Shown piece after piece: positions 24,313 through 33,923 of a stretch of 64,000 bases of DNA. This DNA comes from Butyricimonas muris. GTDB taxonomy: Bacteria > Bacteroidota > Bacteroidia > Bacteroidales > Marinifilaceae. The position numbers and the translations under genes are program-made. The first letter of the stretch is position 1, and the number at the start of each line of letters is the position of its first letter. Below the pieces are notes generated by a model that saw nothing but the letters and a program-made list of their open reading frames with translations, was not told the origin of the DNA and made no database searches. The DNA is taken from positions 558,001 to 622,000 of the forward strand of contig NZ_JBKEIT010000001.1 in NCBI RefSeq assembly GCF_046365375.1, written 5' to 3'.

Positions 24313-26223
24313 ATGATGACCCGCGATATAAAGGATATATTGAAAACGTACTGGGGATATGATGAGTTTCGTTCCCTGCAAGAGGATATTATCCGCTCCG
24401 TGATGAGCGGGAGGGATACACTTGCCCTTATGCCGACGGGTGGGGGTAAGTCCCTTACTTATCAGGTGTCGGGATTGGCGATGGAGGGCGTCTGTCTGGT
24501 GGTGACTCCTTTGATCGCGTTGATGAAAGATCAGGTGGAAGATCTGAAAGGGAGAGGAATTTCGGCTGAGGCGATTTATACCGGGATGAAGACGGAACGG
24601 GTGGCATCTATTATTAATAAGTGTATTTACGATACGGTGAAGTTCCTTTATGTTTCTCCCGAGCGTTTGTATTCCGAGCGTTTCCGTGAAAAATTACGGA
24701 TGATGAACGTGTGCATGATCACGGTGGACGAGGCTCACTGCATATCGCAATGGGGATATGATTTTCGCCCCGCGTACTTGCGAATAGCGGATGTGCGGGA
24801 ATACTTCCCCGGGGTGGTTATCCTCGCCTTAACCGCCACGGCAACTCCGGCAGTGGTGAAAGATATCCAGCAACAACTTCGTTTCGAGACTCCCCGTGTC
24901 CTGTCAAAGAGTTTCCGTAGAGAGAATATCTCGTACGTGATTCGGGAAACGGAGGCGAAACCGCTCGAACTTTATAACATATTGTCCAAGGTGCGGGGAG
25001 GGGCTATCGTGTACGTGCGTACACGGGAGAAAGCCTCGTCCGTGGCCGCTTTCTTGAATAAATCGGGAATAAAATCCGATTTCTATCATGCCGGTTTGTC
25101 TTCTTTACAGCGGGCACGGCGTCAGGAATTATGGAAGAACGGGGAAGTACCCGTTATCGTGGCTACCAATGCTTTCGGGATGGGGATTGACAAACCGGAT
25201 GTGCGGGTAGTGGTGCATTACGATATTCCGGACAGTCCCGAGGCATATTTCCAAGAAGCGGGACGAGCCGGACGGGACGGGAAGCGGGCGTATGCCGTGT
25301 TGTTGTCTTCTCCCCCGGCCGTGGGTGCGTTAAAAAGGCGTATAGAGGATGCGTTCCCGTCGAAAGAGTATATTAAACGGGTGTACGAGGCTTTGTTTAA
25401 CTATTATCAATTGGGTGAAGGCGAGGGCGAGGGGCTCGTGTCGGAATTTAACCCGGATGTATTCGTGACAAATTTCAAGTTGAACTTGGCGAAAGCGATG
25501 TCTGCCATTGAAATATTGGACGTGGCGGGATATCTGACTTACACGACCGATTTGAATACTCGTTCCCGGGTGATGTTTATCGTCGTGCGTGATCGTTTGT
25601 ACGATATTGACACGGGTAACCCTTTAATGGAGAAGTTATTGGTACTTCTAATGAGAAACTACGCGGGTATTTTTGTTCAAGATGCTTATATTGACGAGGG
25701 CTTTTTAGCGGATCAACTGGGGATAAAGCGGAAAGAGTTGTATGATGCTTTCGTTACTCTGGCTAAACGCAAGATTATCCGTTACGTGCCGGGGGACACG
25801 AAACCTTATGTTATTTTCCACCGTCCCCGCTTGCCTCTGTCATACGTGTCTATCGGTCGGGAGGCTTACGAGGAGCGCAAACACGCGTATGCGAGCAAAA
25901 TCGAGGCTATGGTGCGCTATTGCGAGGATAAGGAAACGTGTCGGCAATTGTTGTTGATGGAATATTTCGGGCAGAAGGAAAGCGAAGCCTGCGGTATATG
26001 TGACGTGTGTATCAGTCGGAAGAAAGCGTCGGTAAGGGAGGAACCTGTCGGGACGGACGAGCGGATACTGCAATTGCTCGCGGGGCGGGATGTTCCTGTA
26101 AATGAATTAGTCCGTGGAATAGGTGTGTCACCGGAGGTGGTGGTCGAGCGGATTCGGGTATTACTGGATGAAGGGAAGATTCGATATGTCACTCCGTCTG
26201 TTCTTGGATTGATAAGCCGGTAA
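24313..26223 (+). CDS. recQ: ATP-dependent DNA helicase RecQ
   Basis: 636 aa from ATG 24313 (MMTRDIKDILKTYWGYDEFRSLQ); the frame is open upstream but this start matches RecQ. Unwinds DNA 3'-5' in recombination and fork repair. Q-motif region FRSLQ, Walker A MPTGGGKSLTYQ, DEAH box VDEAHCISQWGYDFRPAY, motif III TATATP, motif VI QEAGRAGRDGKRA. The Zn-binding RQC module is visible as YCEDKETCRQ...CGICDVC. The C-terminal 55 residues form a short helical or winged region (RILQLLAGRDVPVNELV) in place of a canonical HRDC domain. TATTTTTG at 24292-24299 is a possible -7 box. Single gene, divergent from the chaperone cluster. Confidence 0.95.
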   Translation: MMTRDIKDILKTYWGYDEFRSLQEDIIRSVMSGRDTLALMPTGGGKSLTYQVSGLAMEGVCLVVTPLIALMKDQVEDLKGRGISAEAIYTGMKTERVASIINKCIYDTVKFLYVSPERLYSERFREKLRMMNVCMITVDEAHCISQWGYDFRPAYLRIADVREYFPGVVILALTATATPAVVKDIQQQLRFETPRVLSKSFRRENISYVIRETEAKPLELYNILSKVRGGAIVYVRTREKASSVAAFLNKSGIKSDFYHAGLSSLQRARRQELWKNGEVPVIVATNAFGMGIDKPDVRVVVHYDIPDSPEAYFQEAGRAGRDGKRAYAVLLSSPPAVGALKRRIEDAFPSKEYIKRVYEALFNYYQLGEGEGEGLVSEFNPDVFVTNFKLNLAKAMSAIEILDVAGYLTYTTDLNTRSRVMFIVVRDRLYDIDTGNPLMEKLLVLLMRNYAGIFVQDAYIDEGFLADQLGIKRKELYDAFVTLAKRKIIRYVPGDTKPYVIFHRPRLPLSYVSIGREAYEERKHAYASKIEAMVRYCEDKETCRQLLLMEYFGQKESEACGICDVCISRKKASVREEPVGTDERILQLLAGRDVPVNELVRGIGVSPEVVVERIRVLLDEGKIRYVTPSVLGLISR

Positions 26224-26255
26224 AGTTTACCTGTAACTTGTGTATGGTAAAGGGT

Positions 26256-26331
26256 TCGTTACCCCTTACGCTACCCTTTCGCTACCTCATGAACGTAGCA
26301 TGAACGTATCATGGACGTATCATGAACGTAA
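26256..26331. repeat. 11-bp period tandem array downstream of recQ
   Basis: Four perfect-length units CATGAACGTAG, CATGAACGTAT, CATGGACGTAT, CATGAACGTAA occupy 26288-26331. Two or three further units of the same period (TTACGCTACCC at 26267-26277, TTTCGCTACCT at 26278-26288) precede them. All units share a CGT/CGC-N-AC core once per 11 bp, close to one helical turn, so a protein could contact the same DNA face repeatedly. The rest of the 26224-26517 gap shows no gene, terminator or sigma-factor remnant. Confidence 0.75.
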
Positions 26332-26517
26332 CCCGTCGTTTATGCTGCCTTTGTGGTATGTTAAACCAGTATTTTTAAGGTAAAGTAGGGATAGAGAATA
26401 ATATAGGGAACATAAAACTAAAGATATATTTCGAGTTTTATTTAGTGAAAGAAAAAAAGTTTTAGAATCATCGGTACCTTTTTTCTCGTGAAGTGTTATA
26501 AGGGAAATAGCGATGAG

Positions 26518-27690
26518 ATGAGAAAAGAGAATGATGATATTATTCGTTTGATTGTACGGAGTCTTCGGGGGGAATTGACCCCGGATGAAGAGGTACTTTT
26601 TATATCGTGGAAATCTTGTTCGAAGGCCAACGAGGAGATGTACCGACGCTTGGAACGTGAATACAAGGAACATGCGGAGTACGCGCTGTACAAGCAATTT
26701 GATACCCGCAGGGAGTGGGCTGCCGTGGAGAAAGGTATTCGGAAAAGACGTTCCGTGCATCGTTTGTATCGTGTGGCGATTGCCGCTTCGTTCCTCGTTT
26801 TGGGTATTGCTTCTTATATCTTGCTCGCTCCCGAGAAGGAGAACCCCCGGCAGTTGGCAAAAGTCCTGCCAGTCGGCGAGTATTCTTTCAGCAAGAAGGC
26901 TTCTTTGATTTTGCCCGGGGGCGATACGTTACAGATTACACCGGTGATGAAGGACACGCTAATCGAGCGATTGCCTTTCGTGAGCAATAACGGGGAGGCG
27001 TTGGTGTATCACGAAACTTCGGGTTCGGATACTCTCGTGTATAATACTTTGGAGATTCCGCGGGGAGGGGCTTATTCCCTGCAATTGGCGGACGGAACGA
27101 AGGTCATGTTGAATTCCGAATCGCGGTTAAGGTTCCCGCAGGCGTTTAACGGCGATACCCGGGAAGTATTCCTTGACGGGGAGGGATTTTTCCAAGTGGC
27201 TAAAGACGCGGAGAAACCTTTTATCGTGCATTGTACCGATTACAAGGTGAGAGTACTGGGTACGACGTTTAATATCTCGGCTTACACGAGTGACGACGTG
27301 TCTATGACCACGCTGGTCGAGGGACGGGTGAACGTGGAGCGGGGGGACACGAGGGTGTTGCTGATTCCCGGGGTGATGGCTTCGGTGACACGTTCGGGTA
27401 TCACCACGCGGGAGGTGAATGTCTATTCGTATATCTCGTGGACGAAAGACCAGTTTAGTTTTAGCGAGGAACGATTGAAGGATTTGTTGAAAAAGATATC
27501 CCGCTGGTATGACGTGGATTTCGTGTTTGACAACCCGGAAATCGAAGAATACAAGTTCTCGGGATTTATTCCCCGGTACGAGAATATAACAGCCGTATTG
27601 CAAATCATGGAGCAGGCTGCCGACGTGGTATTTAAAACAAGTGATGATAAGAAGATTACGGTGTACGATAGTCATGAGAAAGTACACTAA
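26518..27690 (+). CDS. FecR-family anti-sigma factor (orphan)
   Basis: 390 aa from ATG 26518; a GTG at 26488 is in frame but less likely. Cytoplasmic N-terminal anti-sigma region (1-80: DDIIRLIVRSLRGELTPDEEVLFISWKSCS), one membrane helix (about 84-104: YRVAIAASFLVLGIASYILLA), periplasmic FecR domain (IPRGGAYSLQLADGTKVMLNSES...REVFLDGEGFFQVAKDAEKPFIVH), and a C-terminal DUF4974 domain (QFSFSEERLKDLLKKISRWYDVDFVF). It transmits a signal from a SusC STN domain to an ECF sigma factor. The usual sigma gene directly upstream is missing; recQ is there instead. The nearest ECF gene in this locus is at 37950, after the first SusCD set. Confidence 0.92.
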   Translation: MRKENDDIIRLIVRSLRGELTPDEEVLFISWKSCSKANEEMYRRLEREYKEHAEYALYKQFDTRREWAAVEKGIRKRRSVHRLYRVAIAASFLVLGIASYILLAPEKENPRQLAKVLPVGEYSFSKKASLILPGGDTLQITPVMKDTLIERLPFVSNNGEALVYHETSGSDTLVYNTLEIPRGGAYSLQLADGTKVMLNSESRLRFPQAFNGDTREVFLDGEGFFQVAKDAEKPFIVHCTDYKVRVLGTTFNISAYTSDDVSMTTLVEGRVNVERGDTRVLLIPGVMASVTRSGITTREVNVYSYISWTKDQFSFSEERLKDLLKKISRWYDVDFVFDNPEIEEYKFSGFIPRYENITAVLQIMEQAADVVFKTSDDKKITVYDSHEKVH

Positions 27691-27731
27691 AGGTATAGAG
27701 TGAAAAAATAAGTTTGGTTTAAATTTTTGAA

Positions 27732-30398
27732 ATGAAAAGATGGATTACCTTAAGTATGGTGATGCTATTTGTATTGCCATGCCCGGAGCTAACTTTTGCT
27801 TCCGCTAAAAAGAAGAAAAAAGCCACCACGGAGGTGAAGAAAGAACCCGTGAAGCGGCAGAGTAAGTATGACAAGCTGGTGAAGAATAAGCTGTGCGTGA
27901 CGGCACGGGGCAATTTTGTTACCTTGCATAAGGTGGACGGGAAACTTTATTTCGAGATTCCCGCGAAGTACCTGAACCGGGAAATGTTGTTGGCATCGAC
28001 GATTTCTGAGGCGAGTGACAATAACCTGTGCGCTATCGGGTACAAACCGAAACCGCCTATGCATATCAAGTTCACGAAGACTGATAGCACGATATTCATG
28101 AGAGAGGTGAACGTGACTGCCACCTGTAACGAGAACGAGGGACACATGAAAACCGTGATGGAGCGGAGTTTCATGGACCCGATTATCAACTCGTTCAAGA
28201 TTTATTGCTACACGAACGATAGTTCTGCTTTTCTGGTCGATATGACCTCCCTGTTCACGGGGAACGTGGAGAAGTTGGCGCCGATAGCCAATTCGGGGGG
28301 AACGGTGGAGATCACGGCGGCGTTTAATAGTTCCGGGTCTATTCTGGATGATATTAAAGCGTTTGACGATAACGTGACGGTGAAATCATACCTTTCTTAT
28401 TCCGTGACGGCGAAGATGTTGGGTATACTTTTATTGAAAAGGAACGAGCCGTTGACGGTGAAGGCTACGCGCACGCTGTTGTTGTTGCCGGAGGAGAAGA
28501 TGCATCCCCGTGTCAGCGATTCCCGCGTGGGGGTGTTCCTGACGAATGCGAAACAGCATATCTCGACCGATCAGGATAAGATTCAGGCCTATACTCTGGC
28601 TACCCGTTGGAAGTTGGAACCCAAGGATATGGAAGCCTACAAACGAGGCGAGTTGGTGGAACCCGTGAAACCGATCGTGTATTATCTGGACGATGCTTTC
28701 CCGGAAGCGTGGAAGGAGCCGATGCGTCGGGGTACTTTGCGTTGGAATAAGGCTTTCGAGAAGATCGGGTTCAAGAACGCGGTACAAGTGTTGGATTTCC
28801 CGAAGGACGACCCGAATTTCGATCCTGATAACTTGAAGTATTCCTGCATCCGTTACGTGCCGGCAGCAATATCCAATGCCATGGGACCCTCGTGGACAGA
28901 CCCGAGAACCGGGGAAATTATCAACGCGTCCGTGATTATTTTCAATGACGTGGCGAAGCTCGTGAACCAATGGCGTTTTTTGCAGACTTCACAAGTGGAT
29001 GAATCCGTGAGAGGGAAGAAGCTACCGGATAACGTGTTGGCGGAATCTTTGGAGTATATTATCGCTCACGAGATTGGGCATACGCTTGGTTTGATGCATA
29101 ATATGGCTGCTTCGGCCGCCTATCCCGTGGACTCGTTGCGGTCGGCAACTTTCACTCGAAAGTATGGCACGACTCCCTCTATCATGGACTACGCCCGCTT
29201 TAATTACGTGGCGCAGCCGGGAGATAAAGGGGTGAAATTGACTCCGCCCGATCTAGGAGTGTATGACGAGTACGTGATTAAATGGTTGTACACGCCACTA
29301 CCGGGACTTAGCCCGAAAGAGGAGGCAGCCGTGTTGGAGAGTTGGATAGACGAGAAAGCGGGCGATCCGTTGTACCGCTATGGGAAACAGCAGGTGATAG
29401 AGCGTTATGACCCGAGTGCTATCGAGGAAGATTTGGGGAATGACCCGATTAAGGCGGGGGAGTACGGGATACGGAATCTGAAATATATTTTGTTACACTT
29501 GAACGAGTGGATTCAGGATGATGCGGACGGCGCTTACAAGGAGCAGATGTATAACGAGTTGGGGAACCAGTATTATCGTTATTTGCGCAATGTGATGTAT
29601 AACGTGGGTGGTATTTACCTGTCGGAAGTGAAGGCGGGAACACCGGGTAAGACGTACCAATCCGTGCCGAGAGAGGTGCAACGGAAATCTTTCTTGTGGG
29701 TGTTGAATCAATTGAAGAATAGTGATTGGCTGCACAACGAAACGTTGACCGACCAGTTCTCGTTGCGGGTTGCCTTGCCCCCGATCGTGCGCTATTACAC
29801 TGGAACCGAGTTGTTGGGATGTTACAAGAACGTGATGCTTTCCGCCCATGTATCCAAGAATCCCTACACGATGAAAGATTATTTTGACGATATGTACACC
29901 CAAGTTTGGGAAAGTGCTATTAAGAACCGGAAGCCGACCGAAGGGGAGAAGATCTTGCAACGTTTGTCGATAGACCAGTCTGCCGACGTGATCACGAAGA
30001 AGTCAAAATTGGTGAAAGTGTTGACTGATGAGGATGTGCCTGCCGTGGGGAACGAGGCGTATATGCCTTCCGTGGATGAAATTGTCACTTACGGTCTGGA
30101 CGAATCCGGTTTGGTGAGCGTGTTCCGGGATGAATTGCGGGAGATAGAACGCGAACGGGGACGCGGCTTCGTGGCGAAACAAATGGCTCTTAATTCTTTC
30201 AAGTACGGCTACGGGTGGCAATACCGCGTGAATACCCGCACTATCGATGATTCCAAAACCCGTTTCCACGCTTACGCTATTCGGGTGAAGAATCTGTTGA
30301 ACAGTAAATTGTCTTCGGCAGATACCGAAACGAAGGCACACTACCAAGCGATGCTTTACACGTTGGATGAGGCGTTGAAAGCGTTGAATGAGAAATGA
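27732..30398 (+). CDS. Exported zinc-dependent metalloprotease
   Basis: 888 aa with a signal peptide (about 1-24, ending TFASA) and a basic stretch (KKKKKATTEVKKEPVK). The metzincin-type zinc site HEIGHTLGLMHNMAAS supplies H446, E447, H450 and H456, followed by a Met-turn-like SIMDYARFNYV about 40 residues later. Flanking sequence resembles the DUF5117/DUF4953-type proteases of Bacteroidetes. It would digest protein or peptides outside the inner membrane, feeding the neighbouring SusCD importer. It lies between fecR (41 nt upstream) and SusC1, separated from the latter by the folded repeat at 30399-30545. Confidence 0.9.
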   Translation: MKRWITLSMVMLFVLPCPELTFASAKKKKKATTEVKKEPVKRQSKYDKLVKNKLCVTARGNFVTLHKVDGKLYFEIPAKYLNREMLLASTISEASDNNLCAIGYKPKPPMHIKFTKTDSTIFMREVNVTATCNENEGHMKTVMERSFMDPIINSFKIYCYTNDSSAFLVDMTSLFTGNVEKLAPIANSGGTVEITAAFNSSGSILDDIKAFDDNVTVKSYLSYSVTAKMLGILLLKRNEPLTVKATRTLLLLPEEKMHPRVSDSRVGVFLTNAKQHISTDQDKIQAYTLATRWKLEPKDMEAYKRGELVEPVKPIVYYLDDAFPEAWKEPMRRGTLRWNKAFEKIGFKNAVQVLDFPKDDPNFDPDNLKYSCIRYVPAAISNAMGPSWTDPRTGEIINASVIIFNDVAKLVNQWRFLQTSQVDESVRGKKLPDNVLAESLEYIIAHEIGHTLGLMHNMAASAAYPVDSLRSATFTRKYGTTPSIMDYARFNYVAQPGDKGVKLTPPDLGVYDEYVIKWLYTPLPGLSPKEEAAVLESWIDEKAGDPLYRYGKQQVIERYDPSAIEEDLGNDPIKAGEYGIRNLKYILLHLNEWIQDDADGAYKEQMYNELGNQYYRYLRNVMYNVGGIYLSEVKAGTPGKTYQSVPREVQRKSFLWVLNQLKNSDWLHNETLTDQFSLRVALPPIVRYYTGTELLGCYKNVMLSAHVSKNPYTMKDYFDDMYTQVWESAIKNRKPTEGEKILQRLSIDQSADVITKKSKLVKVLTDEDVPAVGNEAYMPSVDEIVTYGLDESGLVSVFRDELREIERERGRGFVAKQMALNSFKYGYGWQYRVNTRTIDDSKTRFHAYAIRVKNLLNSKLSSADTETKAHYQAMLYTLDEALKALNEK

Positions 30399-30545
30399 GT
30401 CTATAAGGTCCGTAAGGTCCATAAGGTCTATAAGGTCACGGGTGTCCTTCGGACCAGATTAATCGGCAGCAAAGCTGCCGTGAACAAAGCGCCCCGCGGG
30501 GGTCCATGAACTTTCGACCTTATGGACTTTACGGACCTTATGGAC
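30399..30545. repeat. Folded intergenic repeat element between protease and SusC1
   Basis: The left arm is built of ATAAGGTCC/GTAAGGTCC units (30399-30437). The right arm is its inverse (30506-30545, GACCTTATGGACTTTACGG and on), matching over about 30 bp with two mismatches. Between the arms lie three small hairpins: GTCCTTCGGAC (30444-30454), CGGCAGC/GCTGCCG around AAA (30464-30480), and CCCCGCGGGG (30492-30501). It resembles REP/BIME-type extragenic palindromes. An open reading frame runs through the right arm into SusC1, but the true start is downstream. Confidence 0.75.
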
Positions 30546-30562
30546 CAATTAACAACCTAAAT

Positions 30563-33500
30563 ATGTTGAATATGAAAATGAATCTGTCTTTGAAATCCGG
30601 TGACAAGCTGCGGCGAATGTTTAAGGTTTGCCTGTCGCTTTGTTGCATTCTTCTATTCAGTTTTTCCGGTTTCTGTGATTCGTTGTCCCGGAAATACGAC
30701 GAGAAGACACCTCTGAATCTGAAATTCGAGAAAGCCACGATGTTGCAGGTGCTGAATACGTTGAAGAAGGAAACCTCGTTGGATTTTGTTTACAACCACG
30801 AGGAAATTAAGGGAATCCCTTTGATCACAAGAGAATTTAAAAATGCCACTATCCGGGAAGTTCTTGATTATTGTTTGAAAGATACACCATACACCTATTC
30901 ATTTGTCAATGACGTGGTGGTGATCAAAAAGCGTCAGGAAACCAAAACCGTGGAAAAGATCACGATCACGGGAGAGGTAAAAGACGAGGAAGGAACCCCG
31001 CTCGCCGGAGCCACGGTACTGTTGAAAGGTACGACTTTGGGGGTGGCTACCGATGTGGATGGAAAGTACAAGTTGGAAATCCCCGTTCAGAAAGAAATGG
31101 TGTTGATTTTCAATTTTATCGGTATGTCGAGCCAGACTTTCACGATCACGAAATCACAAGAGTTGAACGTGGTGATGAAAGAGGACACGAAGGTGTTGGA
31201 AGACGTGGTAGTCACGGGGTATTACACGCAGTCGAAGAACGCGTATACCGGTGAAATCACGACCGTGAAGGGGGAGGATTTGTTGAAAGTGTCTTCAACC
31301 AACGTGATACAGGCTTTGGCTGCCTTGACTCCGGGGTTGAGAATCATGGAGAATAACGAGCAAGGCTCAAACCCGAATGCTATCCCCGAGATCTTGATTC
31401 GGGGTGCCAATTCTATCATGACGGAGAATCAAGCGGACGTGAATACCCCTTTGATAATGCTCGATGGGGTGGAAATCTCGATAGAAGAGTTGTATGACTT
31501 GGATATTCATGATATAGAGAGAATAGACGTGTTGAAGGATGCTTCTGCCGCGGTATTGTACGGGGAGAAGGCATCCAACGGTGTGATTCTGGTAGAGCGT
31601 TCACGGGTAAAAGGAACGAAGCCCCGGTTCAGTTATAATTTTACACCCAATTTCAGTTATCCCGATTTAACTTCCTTGCGATTGACTAATGCAACACAGA
31701 AGTTGGAATTGGAACGCCTTGCCGGGTTGTACGATAACGTGGATGGTAGTCTTGATCCGGCTTATTATTATAAATTGGATAACGTGCGGCGGGGGGTAGA
31801 CACGGATTGGCCTTCCAAACCTTTGCGCTGGGCTTTCTCGCACAATCATTCGGTGAATCTGTCCGGTAGGGGCAACGGGATCGAGTACAAGGCGAACGGG
31901 AGTTTCGGAGATTCTTACGGTGTGATGAAAGGGGATAACCGTAGAAGATACGGGTTGAATTTCACTTTCGCTTATCATTTGAGCGATAAGTTGACTTTCA
32001 CGTATCGTTTCGCTTTTTCGATGACGGATAGTAAAGCGAGTCCTTACGGGGATTTCTCCACGTACACGAAATTGAACCCGTATAACCCGGTATATGATGA
32101 GGACGGGGAATATATCAAACTTTATTATTTTGATCCGTTGTCCGGTAGTTCTTCAGATTCTAAGAATCAAGGCAATCCGTTGTATAACGCAACTCTATCC
32201 AGTTTTAACAAGGGGAGAAGTAAGTCGTTCACGAATTATTTGAGTATGCGTTGGGATATTTTCAAGTCTTTCTTTATCACGGGAGATATGAATGTGAAGA
32301 TGACGGAGTCGTGGAGCAAAGTGTACGTGTCGCCGGATGATTCTTCATTCGAGGGGGCTACCTTGAACAAGCGGGGAACCTATTCTTTCACGAATAACGA
32401 GGGAACCAGTTGGGCGGGCAAGTTCGTGTTGAATTATCGTTTGCCCTTGAATAAAGACGGTAACACGGTGTTATCTTTGAACGCGGGTGCTGATATCGGT
32501 ATTAACAATTCTTCATCAATCACGACGAAAGCGGAAGGATTTCTGAAAGACGGGATGACGGATATTAAATTTGCATCGCAGTATGCCAGTACTCGTCCCT
32601 CGGGAGGTGATAAGAAATCCACGGAGGTAGGTTTTTTCGTGAATGGTAGTTTCGAGTTGTTGGGACGTTATTTTTTGAACGGTTCTTATAAGTCTGCCGG
32701 CTCATCAAAGTTCGGAAGCGAACATCGTTTTGCCCCGGTATGGACGGCGGGTATCGGTTGGAACGTGGATAAAGAGAATTTCATGAGTAATGTCAGTTGG
32801 TTGAATATGCTACGTTTACGTTTCAGCGTGGGTTCCACGGCTAACGTGACCTTCTCGCCCTATCAAGCGATGACGACTTACGAGTATAAGACCGATTTGA
32901 TACATTACGCGGGAATCGGTGCCGTGCCTATCACGATGGGAAACCCGAATTTGAATTGGCAGCTCACGACGAAATATAATTGGGGTTTGAGTGCGACGTT
33001 GTTGAACGAGCGTGTGAATATTGATGCCAGTTACTACAAGAACAAGACGAAGGATGCTTTGATGCCGATCTCTTTACCGTGGTCGGTGGGTGTGTCTTCG
33101 GTGCAGGTAAATATGGGTAAGCTGGAAAATTCTGGATACGAGTTTTCAATATCGGGACAAATCATAAGACAAAAGGATTTGTATTGGATGGTTACCGTGA
33201 ACGGTTCGCACACGATGGATAAATTGACAAACGTGTCCACGGCATTGAAGGCTTACGAGGTAACCCAGTCTTTGGGGGCACGTCCTTCTCTGAGATTTGA
33301 AGAGGGAGGTTCACAATTCGCTATCTATGCCATGCGGTCGGCAGGTATTGATCCGGCTTCCGGAAAAGAAGTTTTTATCACCAAAAACGGGGAATATACT
33401 TTGGATTATGATACGGATGAACGGGTAGAAGTGGGCAACACGAATCCTATTCTCGAGGGAAGTATATTTACCAGCCTTACTTACAAGGGGTTCACGTTGA

Positions 33501-33901
33501 ATATCACGACGGGGTACAAGTTCGGGGGAGATGCCTATAATAGTACGCTTGCCGATAAGGTGGAAAATATTAACCCTTGGGAGAATGTGGATCGCCGGGC
33601 TTTTACCGACAGGTGGAAGGAACCGGGTGATTTGAAACGTTTTTTGGGAATTCCGGAAAGCAAAAGTGATGCTCAACGTTATTCGGCACGTTTCGTGGAA
33701 CGTGATAATTTATTCGAGATCAAGAGTATTTCTCTTACTTACGAGTTTAAACCGGAATGGTTGAAGCGGATCGGTGTCAAGCGTTTGAACGTGGGTTTCG
33801 GGATGAGCGATATCGCGCGTTTCTCTTCCATGAAGTTGGAAAGAGGAACTTCCTATCCTTTCGAGAGGAGTTTTAATATCACGTTTAGACCGACTTTTTA
33901 G
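30563..33901 (+). CDS. SusC/RagA TonB-dependent transporter 1 (with STN domain)
   Basis: 1112 aa from ATG 30563 (30572 and 30578 also possible). The frame stays open upstream but that part translates the folded repeat. Signal-like hydrophobic segment (VCLSLCCILLFSFSGFCDS), STN signalling domain (PLNLKFEKATMLQVLNTLKKETSLDFVYN...NDVVVIKKRQ), CarboxypepD-regulatory-like domain (ITGEVKDEEGTPLAGATVLLKGTTLGVATDVDGKY), TonB box region (VLEDVVVTGYYT), plug with LKDASAAVLYGEKASNGVI, and a 22-strand barrel ending in RPTF. It imports a ligand bound by SusD1, possibly peptides released by the adjacent protease. The STN domain implies it signals to a FecR. It is a close paralogue of SusC2. Confidence 0.95.
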   Translation: MLNMKMNLSLKSGDKLRRMFKVCLSLCCILLFSFSGFCDSLSRKYDEKTPLNLKFEKATMLQVLNTLKKETSLDFVYNHEEIKGIPLITREFKNATIREVLDYCLKDTPYTYSFVNDVVVIKKRQETKTVEKITITGEVKDEEGTPLAGATVLLKGTTLGVATDVDGKYKLEIPVQKEMVLIFNFIGMSSQTFTITKSQELNVVMKEDTKVLEDVVVTGYYTQSKNAYTGEITTVKGEDLLKVSSTNVIQALAALTPGLRIMENNEQGSNPNAIPEILIRGANSIMTENQADVNTPLIMLDGVEISIEELYDLDIHDIERIDVLKDASAAVLYGEKASNGVILVERSRVKGTKPRFSYNFTPNFSYPDLTSLRLTNATQKLELERLAGLYDNVDGSLDPAYYYKLDNVRRGVDTDWPSKPLRWAFSHNHSVNLSGRGNGIEYKANGSFGDSYGVMKGDNRRRYGLNFTFAYHLSDKLTFTYRFAFSMTDSKASPYGDFSTYTKLNPYNPVYDEDGEYIKLYYFDPLSGSSSDSKNQGNPLYNATLSSFNKGRSKSFTNYLSMRWDIFKSFFITGDMNVKMTESWSKVYVSPDDSSFEGATLNKRGTYSFTNNEGTSWAGKFVLNYRLPLNKDGNTVLSLNAGADIGINNSSSITTKAEGFLKDGMTDIKFASQYASTRPSGGDKKSTEVGFFVNGSFELLGRYFLNGSYKSAGSSKFGSEHRFAPVWTAGIGWNVDKENFMSNVSWLNMLRLRFSVGSTANVTFSPYQAMTTYEYKTDLIHYAGIGAVPITMGNPNLNWQLTTKYNWGLSATLLNERVNIDASYYKNKTKDALMPISLPWSVGVSSVQVNMGKLENSGYEFSISGQIIRQKDLYWMVTVNGSHTMDKLTNVSTALKAYEVTQSLGARPSLRFEEGGSQFAIYAMRSAGIDPASGKEVFITKNGEYTLDYDTDERVEVGNTNPILEGSIFTSLTYKGFTLNITTGYKFGGDAYNSTLADKVENINPWENVDRRAFTDRWKEPGDLKRFLGIPESKSDAQRYSARFVERDNLFEIKSISLTYEFKPEWLKRIGVKRLNVGFGMSDIARFSSMKLERGTSYPFERSFNITFRPTF

Positions 33902-33923
33902 CAAACTGTAAATAGAAAAGAGT

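Noticed and set aside
26288..26331. CRISPR-like array after recQ
   Set aside because: Units are 11 bp and contiguous with no spacers; no cas genes are in the window.
26488..26517. GTG start 30 nt upstream of FecR 1
   Set aside because: ATG at 26518 gives the normal anti-sigma N-terminus; the extension (MKCYKGNSDE) has no family match.
26224..26517. Remnant of an ECF sigma gene upstream of the orphan FecR
   Set aside because: No stretch in any frame resembles sigma region 2 or 4.
27127..30422. Long antisense open frames across fecR, the protease and the SusC/SusD genes
   Set aside because: They lie opposite well-supported genes, have no starts with signals or domains, and reflect codon bias of the sense strand.
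30506..30562. N-terminal extension MNFRPYGLYGPYG of SusC1
   Set aside because: It is a translation of the right arm of the folded repeat, not a signal peptide; ATG 30563 or the next two ATGs fit better.
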